Source: Trichoderma breve (taxonomy: Eukaryota > Ascomycota > Sordariomycetes > Hypocreales > Hypocreaceae). Taken from it: a stretch of 64,000 nucleotides of DNA. How positions within the stretch are numbered: position 1 is the first letter of the stretch; each line of letters opens with the position of its first letter. The stretch lies in NCBI RefSeq assembly GCF_028502605.1, contig NC_079235.1, positions 3,596,001 through 3,660,000 on the forward strand, in the 5' to 3' direction. A program made the translations under genes and the position numbers. Shown piece by piece: positions 25,901 to 34,905 of this stretch. Below the pieces are notes generated by a model. The model was not told the DNA's origin and made no database searches. It saw only the letters and a program-made list of their open reading frames with translations.

Positions 25901-26185
25901 TCTGCCTCACTTGGACTTTGATCCACACATTGTTCACGGACGTTCAAGTCGCCTCCTTCCGCCCATGACCTCACCCTCTCTCGATCGGTTAATCTTTTTA
26001 TAAGTTGGTCTTGCAAATTTTCGACCGGACGACCAATCTTTTCCATCTTTCTTCCTTTCATCTTTCTCCATTTCTCTACCTTCATACCGCACATCTACTC
26101 TCAACAACCTCCTCTTCTCCCAACCGCTCTTCACTCCGACGTATCCGCCCGATATCAACTTCAGATCCAACACCAGCTCGCCATC
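22935..26185. other. Gene-free centre of the divergent SANT-like array
   Basis: About 3.25 kb between member E (transcribed left) and member F (transcribed right). It contains the E leader (about 22.9-23.5 kb), a GC-richer patch at about 24.2-24.4 kb, a short GAGC microsatellite near 24665-24680, and the pyrimidine-rich leader of F (about 25.7-26.18 kb). Open frames are short, overlapping and without family resemblance. I found no SANT-like exon on either strand. Confidence 0.55.
25999..26004 (+). promoter_or_regulatory. TATA-like element of member F
   Basis: TATAAG inside TTTTTATAAGTTGG, about 185 bp upstream of the member F start and followed by a long CT-rich leader. Confidence 0.45.
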
Positions 26186-26960
26186 ATGTCTCCTAACAGC
26201 GATAATGCCATGGCTCGCTTCTTGTTCGCCATCCTGAAGCAGAAGAACCTCAAAGATGTAGGTTCACGCTTCTCTGCCTTCGCCTGATCAAGCCTCTCTA
26301 ACCCATTCATCTCTAGATTGATTGGAGTCAAGTGGCAGCCGATCCCGTCCTCATCGAGCCCATCACCAACGGCCATGCCGCGAGAATGCGGTACTCTCGC
26401 TTCCGAGCAACCGTCACTGGCCACACACCGTCAAAGAGAGGTCGGCCATCAGAGAAGGCAAAGTCAGGCAAGGTGAAGAAGGGTGTGCAGGCAAAGAAGG
26501 AGAAGCCAATCAAGCAAGAGCCGGTCTCAGCAAACGTCTCTTCGTTCGCTCAGGTAAGACCTTCGGACACCACAGCAGCTGATACGTGTGTCTAACATTG
26601 CATCGTCAGTTTTCTCCTGAATCTCTCGCATCACTCACATCGCCTTACATGGATGAATGCGACGATTTCGACCCTCGCTTCCTCACACCCTGCAGCGAAG
26701 ACATGACTCAGGGACTGTCCATCCCTCCATCTGCTCTCGATGACATCCGACATACGAACGGATTGATGTTCCCACCTCTTGGTGGCAACTCAGACTTTTT
26801 GAGTCATGCTGGCCATGACCATACCTCTACCTCTGCGTTTGACGCCGCCTACGACCTGAACTTTGGTTCGGGAGATCTTCACAGCCAGGGCCTATCTCTC
26901 ACTGGCGGATCCCAACCGCTCGGTGACTGGGATGATCGATTGAACGACCAACAATACTAA
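26186..26960 (+). CDS. Array member F: SANT-like protein with AT-hook-like linker
   Basis: Exons 26186..26257, 26317..26553 and 26610..26960, all junctions phase 0, encode 219 residues. The N-terminal segment (NAMARFLFAILKQKNLKD, then IDWSQVAADPV and HAARMRYSRFR) is the right-arm version of the SANT-like fold; an intron falls just before IDW. The linker carries SKRGRPSEKAKSGKVKK (AT-hook-like Arg-Gly-Arg-Pro) and the SUMO-like PIKQEP. Residues about 103-219 are a Ser/Pro/Asp-rich, acidic, possibly activating region ending SQPLGDWDDRLNDQQY. This resembles proteins common in filamentous fungi annotated only as hypothetical or Myb-like. A regulatory nuclear role is inference. Confidence 0.82.
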
Positions 26961-28110
26961 GTTGGCTTTGATTTCGAGATGACGCACTACGAATACGAGA
27001 TAAAACCTACAAAAAAAGACGACGAGGGAAGTGGGGAGAGCGACAAAATTTCTTTTATGACTTGATGATACTGGCCACGATTAGTGGTTAATTGGTTTGG
27101 GCAAATCTCTTTCATCTCCAAGGAGAAGATTGGACCGGTTGGGAATCAGGGAAATCTAAAAATGATTAAGGGGGGTTTATAATGGCATGTGTATAATAGT
27201 GAGGACGAGGTGGATGAGCATATCTGTCTCTACTTTTTCTATCTTTCTCGTTCTCTTTGCTTTTTTTTTCTTTTCCTTTTTACTTCTTACTGGCTCTTAC
27301 TACCTTGCTGCCTGATACTTTTCTTTTTTCTTTTTTTTTCTTTTTCGGCTATCTTAGATACCAAGATGATATGGTAGAAACCAATACTGATTGTTGACCG
27401 CTGAACATGGCTCGCATATGCCTGTGACTTTATAATGCAAGATTTGATGCCCAATTGCGACTGACTCTTGATTTGCATTGATCTACAAGATGGTGTTGAT
27501 ATGGGCCGGTATGTTACATATTTCTCCGGTATTCTTCACAGCCATCAATATCATCTTGTGCTCCCTAATTCCGCTTCTTTCTTCATGCAAGTAGCCACAC
27601 TCGACTCATAAAGCCCCAATCGATTTTCGATACTCTCCCAGCTCAGAATATTGCATCTGCTTGCTTTATCCATTGACAGATCACTCAGTGCAGCTAGATC
27701 TTACTATCCAGTAGGCTCATAGGGAGGTGGCCTGCCAGTTGTAACAGCTGTCACCAGGGTGCCAATTCACCTGACAGTCAATGTTCCTTCGAAAGCTTTC
27801 CACCTCTTGTGGAATTCAAGAATCCTATTTTATTCACTAGCCTTGCTGCATTTCACACTTCCTTCTTCTTTTCCCTTTCAGTTTCGCACAAGCACACCCA
27901 GGCTTTCGCACCACAGCTTTTGCAAGGCACACCATCTCACCATCTATCAAGTAAGTAAATCTGTTATTCCCCCAGTGCAAAACTCGAGTAGGTATCTTCT
28001 GCTTGTGCCCTGTCTACTATTCCTCACTTCGTATGGGATCAATACTGATAATCATCCACCGACAGTTCTTCTCGCAACTAAAATTCTTGCATCGTCAAAG
28101 TGAGGCTAAA
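26961..28110. other. Intergenic between members F and G
   Basis: About 1.15 kb. It has T-rich runs at 27230-27350, probably 3' flank of F, then the G promoter with a CT-rich leader (about 27780-28000) that may contain an untranslated intron. No gene is seen. Confidence 0.5.
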
Positions 28111-28638
28111 ATGTCCGACAAACGCGAGCCAACGGCTTCTGAAGCCATGTTCTTCTTCGCCATCGTCAAGCATACCCGCAACAGAGCGGACATCGACTGG
28201 GATGCCGTTGCCCAGGAACAAGGTTTCAAGAACGCCGAAGTCGCCAAGGTTTGTCTCCCTTACCTCGAATCCGGATCTCGTTGTCTCCTTTTTCATTTCC
28301 TATTTGACTAATGACGTGTGACACAGGTTCGCTTTGGACAAGTCAGACGCAAGCTCGGCATCAGCATCGATACGGCCACCACTCCAAAGAAGGGCAGCAC
28401 TTCTTCTGCCGCCTCGACCCCAAGCAAGGTCCGCAAGACGCCCACCAGCCGCGGCAAAGGAAAAGGTAAGGGCCGCGGTGGAGTCAAGAAAGAAGAGGAG
28501 GTTGAGACTCGTGCGGGAGCTGGCATGGGAGCTCCTGGCGATGACATGGATGACATCAACCCCTTTGATTCGTCTCCCATCAAAGGAGAATCTGACAACG
28601 TCGATCTCAAGGCGGAAGACCACGAAGATCCTTTCTAA
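28111..28638 (+). CDS. Array member G: small SANT-like protein with Gly/Lys linker
   Basis: Exons 28111..28248 and 28327..28638, phase 0, encode 149 residues. SANT-like segment at about 8-60: SEAMFFFAIVKHTRNRADID, WDAVAQEQGFKNAEVAK and, after the intron, VRFGQVRRKLG. The linker is basic (KVRKTPTSRGKGKGKGRGG) with a Val-Lys-Lys-Glu motif, and the tail is acidic with Leu-Lys-Ala-Glu (NVDLKAEDHEDPF). It has the same three-part architecture as F and H. Probably nuclear. I recognise no characterised orthologue. Confidence 0.82.
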
Positions 28639-29590
28639 GCTCCAGGATGGCCAGTCTTTGGAAATTCTTGACGAGATTAGTATCTATTGCTGAGAGGATT
28701 CTACTTGTTCTTTGGGCTATACTCTACTTTCATCGAGACTGAGCAGCAATGTAGCTGAGAGATTATCTACAAGGAAGGAGCCGAGACAGCCGTCGAAGTT
28801 GAGGGAAACTATGGGATGAAGCAACAGATTATCTAGTTGATATAGGGTGACAGTCGAATGAAGTTGCTTTCAGATCTTGATCGTATCACTCATCACTCGT
28901 GGAACCCGTAGTACATTTGCATATATTCTTGCATCCAGAATCGCTTATCATGATCTTTGGATTCCTACTGCCAGATCATCTCCTAGTTATTGAGATCTCT
29001 TTTTGACGTAGATTCGGAAACATTTCTGCAACAAATTCCATTTTGAATGTTTTGACCTCTAGTTTAGGCGTTGCTTTTGTATTACTTGGGGTGAATGCCC
29101 TAAGCTCTTCAATATGCCTCTCCAGCGGCAGCACGCATACACGAAAAAACACTCTCGAGGCCAGCTTTATAAACGCCAGCCAACGTATATAAGGGTGGCC
29201 AAAAAACAAGGTGTCAAGTATTGCTCTGCCAGTGCATCATTGCGGCCACCTGGCAAGCAGCAAGTGCCAGCAGATATAAGCACCAAGCAAATTGATGCGC
29301 TGTTTGCTCTCTCTGCTTTCTCTTGATAATTGGGCTTTTGTCTCCTATAAAAAGTCGACCCTGTTTCCCCCGCAACCAAGCTTCACTCTCCTCTTCGTTT
29401 GCATCTGCATCCACCATCCACTTCTCTTCCCACACCATACTTGTTCGTCTTGTAAGACCTCAACCAGGATCTCTCGTCCAGCTTCATCGTTACAAAGCAA
29501 CAAATCAGTTCCCCCAAACACATTGTAAGATATTTCCTCTTTTGCTGCATCATCTGATACCATCTGACCACGAGCAGACCACCAACCATC
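28639..29590. other. Intergenic between members G and H
   Basis: About 950 bp. The 3' flank of G is followed by the H promoter, which has several TATA-like sequences (TTTATAAAC near 29168, TATATAAGG near 29187, CTATAAAAAG at 29345) and a CT-rich leader. The middle shows nothing recognisable. Confidence 0.5.
29346..29354 (+). promoter_or_regulatory. TATA box candidate of member H
   Basis: TATAAAAAG about 245 bp upstream of ATG 29591, followed by a CT-rich leader. It is the best TATA match in the array. Confidence 0.5.
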
Positions 29591-30004
29591 ATGCCTGCCA
29601 AGAAAGCCGACAGCTCTGACTCGCCCTCCGTCACTACTGGCTTGCGCGAGAACGAGCTTCGATTCATCAAGGCCGTCTTCGACAACATGACGCAGAAGCC
29701 TGATGCCGACTGGGGCAAAGTTGCCGGAGATTTGGGTCTCAAAGACGCCAAATGTGCCAAGGAGCGCTTCCGGCAGATGTCTGTCCGCCACGGCTGGCGT
29801 ACTGGTGCCCCTGGCAGTAGCCCCAGCAAGGCAAAGAAGAACGACGTGACTGGCCCCTCTGGCGATGGCAAGGTAACCAAGAAGCCTAAGGCGAGAACCC
29901 CCAAAAAGGCTGTGGCTAAGAAGGAGGAGAGCGAGGACGATGATATCAAGGATGAGGACGACTATCTTAAGTCGGAGGAAATGGAGGAGGGCGCCTTTTT
30001 CTAG
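29591..30004 (+). CDS. Array member H: small intronless SANT-like protein
   Basis: A single exon of 137 residues. The SANT-like segment (about 18-68) reads LRENELRFIKAVFDNM, ADWGKVAGDLGLKDAKCAKE and RFRQMSVRHGW, closely paralleling member G but without the intron. The linker is basic (VTKKPKARTPKKAVAKKEES, with a TPKK and a KKE motif) and the C-terminus strongly acidic (ESEDDDIKDEDDYLKSEE). The intronless state could mean intron loss or a retrocopy; no poly-A remnant is obvious. Nuclear location is inferred from composition. Confidence 0.85.
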   Translation: MPAKKADSSDSPSVTTGLRENELRFIKAVFDNMTQKPDADWGKVAGDLGLKDAKCAKERFRQMSVRHGWRTGAPGSSPSKAKKNDVTGPSGDGKVTKKPKARTPKKAVAKKEESEDDDIKDEDDYLKSEEMEEGAFF

Positions 30005-31323
30005 GAGAACGTACAAGACTTAAGGTGGTGGGTGTTGTTGTTGATGTGACTACCATCTAATGATCTTATGATTGGAGGGCAGTGATTATGGGATGAGAGA
30101 TATCTTGAGGCTAGGTCAGACAGGACAGTCAATTTGCAGGCGATATAGCAGTCACTTTTTTGAGGTTATATATCGAAATGGCATCCATGGATCAATGATT
30201 CTATCATGATTACTCTACTTTGTGCAGTAAAATTGCTGGTGGGTGTAATCTTGCCAACCAAGCTCGGCAAAACCTCTACTCCATCTAATGCAATGTTACG
30301 TATTTCCAGTGCCCAAGGACAAGAATCAAAGAAGCGACATTGGTAATGATTATTTCCAATTTCAATTGCCTCCATACTGTAATTATTACACAAACCAAAG
30401 CTCACTGGAACAAACCAACGGGTGAGCCTCAGGTCACCTAGACGCACCAAGAGACTTGACACTCTGCTGCCAGGTGTCCAGGTGCCAGGTTGGTTGCCCC
30501 GTTTTACAACTGGAGGGACGCCTTTGTTTTTATTTTTCGCTGCTCTGGACACCTCAGACGCGCAATTCGTTTTATTTTGTTTTCTCGGAGACATAATTTT
30601 GTTGTGTGTCGTGGACAGTTGCATCTCTTCCTTCTCCCACACAACACCTCCCATTCCGAGTTTCAACTTTCTGCACACGCTTAGCTGCAATTCTCGATTG
30701 CAATCTTTTCAAAACCCTTGAGATCATCTGTCTTGGTAATTACAACTTTTGTACTTCTTTATTTTGTTTTGTTTTCTGTTTTGATTGCATTTGGCCTGGA
30801 CACTCGTTCTTGTCTCTCCACCTGAGCCAGAAGTGAGGCGGTCACTTGTCCAATATTCACACCCCTTTCTCAGCTACATTTCCTCTACCTGTGCATTGCT
30901 GTCTTGGTGTCCACCTCTCTTTGGCTTGTGTCAAGCCTGCATCTGAACTGCCTGAGGCGTCCTCTTTTCCCCTACCTACCTCATCTCTCTTGCGTCCAAG
31001 TTTTCTCTTCGCCTCCCTTCGTTGTCCCACCACACTCTTGAGCTTTTCGATTGCCATCATCTTTCCACTTTATTGCCTGCAATACTCAATCATCAGACCT
31101 TGGCTCATCTTGCTGGTGTGTTCTTTTCTTTCCATCATCTTCCGTCTGGTTTACCCACAGTGTAGTGTCGCTCGCCATGTTCCATCATCAGCCCTCTTCG
31201 TCCCTTGCCACCCTTTCTTCGTCCCTCTCCTATCATCCCATCATTATGCCTCTTTCATCCAGACATGGCACGTGTTCCTAATCTACTTATAGTCCCAAAG
31301 CTTGCCCGACTCTTTTCAACATC
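30005..31323. other. Intergenic between members H and I with a long pyrimidine-rich leader
   Basis: About 1.3 kb. From about 30640 to 31320 the plus strand is strongly C/T-rich with few purine runs, ending in the ATG of member I. Such tracts mark fungal promoters and leaders. Open frames of 60-150 codons here are Ser/Leu/Pro-rich by-products of that composition. Confidence 0.55.
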
Positions 31324-31967
31324 ATGTCGAAGCAAGATCCCGCTGAGCAAGTTCGCTTCCTTGTGTCCTGCATTGGTCACACCACCAATGGAAGAGTAAG
31401 TCAGAAAGAGTCCTTCTTTCATACATGTCTGACTTATTTTGTAGCCTGACTTTACTCTCGTCGCTGAAGAACTTGGAATTGTTTCCAAAGCCGCTGCGTA
31501 AGTCGTTCATTTCATCTCTTGATGAACCCATCTAACCACTACCTGTTGTTCTTGAACAGCCAGAAGCGGTATGAGCGAATGCTCAAAGCCAACGGAGTGA
31601 ATGCCTCCAAGCCGGCCGCTAAATCCAGCGCTGATGATGAAAACACTCCTTCCACCCCGGTGAAGCGCAAGACCACTGGAGTTGCTAGAGGCAGCGCCCA
31701 AAAGAAGTCCAGGGCTGCCAAGAAGGAAGAAAGCGATGACGAGATGAAGGACACGAAGCCGACTCCCAAGGGCAGGGCCAGAGTTCCCAAGAAGGAGCCT
31801 AAGAAGGAGCCAAAGAAGGAGCCAAAGGAAGAGTGCGACTCTTCTCTCTCCGGTATGTTGCCGGCATGATCTTGTAATTCTAAATGACCTGGATGATCTG
31901 ACTCTGAATCTTAGATGCTCCCGATTCCGGCCATTCTGATGCTGGCACTAGCTTTGATTCTGTCTAA
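31324..31967 (+). CDS. Array member I: small SANT-like protein with KKEP repeats
   Basis: Exons 31324..31395, 31445..31497, 31560..31852 and 31915..31967 (phases 0, 2, 1) encode 156 residues. The first exon is exactly 24 codons in phase 0, as in member F. SANT-like segment: EQVRFLVSCIGHTTNGR, PDFTLVAEELGIVSKAAA, QKRYERMLKANG. The linker is basic (TPVKRKTTGVARG, KKSRAAKKEES) and contains three KKEP units in a row at about residues 119-130. The tail is short and acidic or Ser-rich (DAPDSGHSDAGTSFDSV). If the last intron is kept, translation stops soon after it (GMLPA). Probably nuclear. No known orthologue recognised. Confidence 0.8.
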
Positions 31968-32979
31968 GCTCTTGCAGCCTCACTCTCCGGCTGCACTTCA
32001 AGCCATGATGAACATTGTAATGCCATGTTCGTTTCCTCGGCACTATATAGGAAGTAGCTCCCGGAGATTTGAGACGATGAGTACATCGTAGTTTGGGATT
32101 TGGCATATGAGGCAGGGCATTTGCCTGAACATTTGGTTCAATATGGACATGCTAGGGATATTGAGTCTTCAATTGAGATGGCTATCATAGCAATTCAGAT
32201 ATTCTGTGAATTCACTTAGCTTAGTTTAATCCAGGGTCTACGGCGGAATATCACCAAACGGGCACCAATGATGTGCATTTTCCCTTTCTCGTTTGACTTC
32301 AACCACGGCTACGATAACATCACCTCCAGATCAAATAATGATCAAGTTTTCCAAATGCTTAAATCCTTGTCTGCACTGTAGCGAATGTCGGAGCCCGCTT
32401 CTCTCCACTGGCAGCCCGCCAAGCCCACTCGTGATTCACTGTCACTTCAGACTCAGCAAACACCGACTCTCAGACTCCAATAGGCAGGGTAGTAATCCTA
32501 TTGGGGTCCCATTGTATTCATACCGCCTCAAATAGTCACTTTTCAGAACTGATAGCAGCTGACAAAAAGAGACGTACCCTTACTCCAGGGAGGGGAAGGG
32601 GGGAGGACCCGCAAACGCAATGCAGCAGCTGCTGAATGGAATCTGTAGCTATTGTCACATTGTCACCAGCAAGATGGTATTGGGGACAATACACCAGAAA
32701 ACTGACACTCAGTTCATTATCACCACAATTAGATGCTTGTTGTATTCTAGCAATCGGAATATCTCGTGCTTCTGCTGATACTAAAACCTCTTCCCTCCTC
32801 GCCACCATTGCTTTTCTAGTATCTCATCACAACATCGAAGCTTCTTCTACAAAGCAAGCTGATCTCTTCTTTATCAATCCCGAATATTCTCATCCAAGCC
32901 CAATCCATCAGTTGATCCTCTTACACGAGAGCGAACATCATCTCGAGAGCTTCCAATCATCACGTCTTGCCAATCCATC
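31968..32979. other. Intergenic between member I and the coiled-coil gene
   Basis: About 1 kb. AT-rich 3' flank, then a CT/CA-rich leader (about 32770-32970). No gene recognised. Confidence 0.5.
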
Positions 32980-33978
32980 ATGTCTGGAACAGCTTCCTTC
33001 TCCAACGCAGGCATCGAGATACAATATCTCAACCAATCAGCTATCCCACGCTCGCCTTACACGCAAAAGATGAATCCCATCTTCGCCGGTCTTATTACAC
33101 CCCCTGAATCTCCCATTCGATACGTTCAGCGGAACTCTCTTGATACCACCGCAGCTCAGTCACCAGCTCTCTCTCCGGCTCTGAGCTCTACGAACGAAGT
33201 CCAAAAGGCTGTGGAAGCTTTGTCTGTTGCTATCAGAAATGCAAGCGCTGAGCAAGATGCCAATTTCACCAAAGTACCATCGACACCCGTGACTCCTGTC
33301 GACTTCGATAACATTCGCGAGGTTATCTACTCAATCGTCGAGAACACAGTAGAGGAGAAGATGGCCGATGCCATTGGTCCTCTGCGATTGAACATCGGCA
33401 AGCTTGACGACTCTCTTGAGTTTATTCGTCACCGAGAAAATGCTCTGAATGATCTGGAATCACATCTCCGCCGCGAGCATACTGACATACGGGATCAAAA
33501 CGACACAATGAGCCGTCAGCTTGATCTTCACTACCGCACTGTTGAACAACACGTCGAGGAATTCAGATCCCAATCCAAGACTATAAACACCATAATCGGA
33601 GCTCAGGCTGACAATGTTGCCGCCAGCATTAACATGGTCAACCACCTCTCCCAAGTTGTCACCAATCTACCCCTTGCTATCAACCAAGTCGTCCACAATG
33701 CAGTTCAACAACAGACTCAGCTGGCTATTCGAGACATTATGTTTGCTCAACAACAAGCCATGTTCTCCGTCTCAGATGTTTCCAGAACTCGGCAGTCAGT
33801 GTCTAGTGATGGCGTCTCCAGTCAATGCACTTGCAACCACCATTGCTTGGAGATTGAGTCTATGGCATCAACGCAACATGGCAGTGGCTCACTCAAGCAT
33901 ATTTCTCCCAATACTTCCTCCAAGTCAAATCGCAGCTTCAGGTATGCATTGCGGAGGTTATTCGGGTCTAACAAGTAA
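32980..33978 (+). CDS. Coiled-coil protein of unknown function within the array
   Basis: A single exon of 332 residues, start at MSGTASFSNAGIEIQYL. Residues 1-100 are Ser/Pro-rich (GLITPPESPIRYV, QSPALSPALSS). Residues about 105-265 are predicted helical or coiled coil (EVIYSIVENTVEEKMADAIG, EFIRHRENALNDLESHLRRE, QLDLHYRTVEQHVEEF). The C-terminus is Ser-rich with a Cys/His cluster (SSQCTCNHHCLEIE) and ends in a basic stretch (SFRYALRRLFGSNK). It lacks the Trp/Gln-His SANT-like signature and the TPKK linker, so it is not evidently a member of the surrounding family. Function not recognised. Confidence 0.78.
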   Translation: MSGTASFSNAGIEIQYLNQSAIPRSPYTQKMNPIFAGLITPPESPIRYVQRNSLDTTAAQSPALSPALSSTNEVQKAVEALSVAIRNASAEQDANFTKVPSTPVTPVDFDNIREVIYSIVENTVEEKMADAIGPLRLNIGKLDDSLEFIRHRENALNDLESHLRREHTDIRDQNDTMSRQLDLHYRTVEQHVEEFRSQSKTINTIIGAQADNVAASINMVNHLSQVVTNLPLAINQVVHNAVQQQTQLAIRDIMFAQQQAMFSVSDVSRTRQSVSSDGVSSQCTCNHHCLEIESMASTQHGSGSLKHISPNTSSKSNRSFRYALRRLFGSNK

Positions 33979-34905
33979 CTTCAATGCTGCGATGGGTTGA
34001 GCTGAGAATTTCTTGGTATGGTAAAAGCATCTTGGGGGCAAGTGGGTAGAGGATTGTTGTTTTCTGGGTTACGGCGCAAAGGGGTTACTTTGGAATGATA
34101 CTGATGTAGATTATGTCTTCAATCCAACCTTGCTCGCATGCTATCTCTACTTCTTTGCCCAGAGCTTCCAGTGATGATGGTATTGACAAACAGGTACCTA
34201 CACACATGTACATCTGTGCAAGTCCCCAACGGCCACCACCAAGCTGCAAATCCCCCTTAACAGCACACAACACCAAGCAGTAAATCAACAGTTATAGAAA
34301 TTGTATATTATATATCTCTTTCTTCATTTATACGATGCCCAATTGCATTGCTACTAATTCGCATAGACGAGAGAGATGCTGCGTCTATCTGACAGTTCCC
34401 AAGTTCCCCCAACCACCCCCGACTTTGCTGCCAGCTGCCAGACAGACAATCCACCCAGACTGGCCAAGTTTTCTGAATTTCTGAAATTTCTGAAATGCAA
34501 AACTTTGCATTTCCCTTTTGGGAAGATTTGGCTCACTTTTGTCTTTTCTCCCACTTTTTCCCGTTCCTCGCTACTCTTCTTTCTTTCTCCCCAACATCGC
34601 GAGTCTACTAACCACAGCAGCACCAACGTTTACGACCAATTCATCTTTTGCAACAACGCATACAACGAATCAATTGACTGTAAGTGACTATTTTCTGCTT
34701 TTCAATGCTTCAATTGGCAATTTTCTGCTGTTTTGCAGCAGTAATTGGACCTTGAGCAGCACAATTCCTCCAAGTTTCTTACCTCTTTCTCTACTCCCAT
34801 TCCCCATCTCCAACACATATATGCCTTCCAATGCAGCACTAACAAGCATTTTTTTAACCAATTAGGCTTCAATTCATTGCCAATTGTCTTCTTCATACCT
34901 TCAAG
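33979..34905. other. Intergenic between the coiled-coil gene and member K
   Basis: About 930 bp. AT-rich with a TATATTATATATC stretch near 34305, then a T/C-rich leader for member K (about 34520-34900) in which an untranslated intron is possible. Nothing else recognised. Confidence 0.5.
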
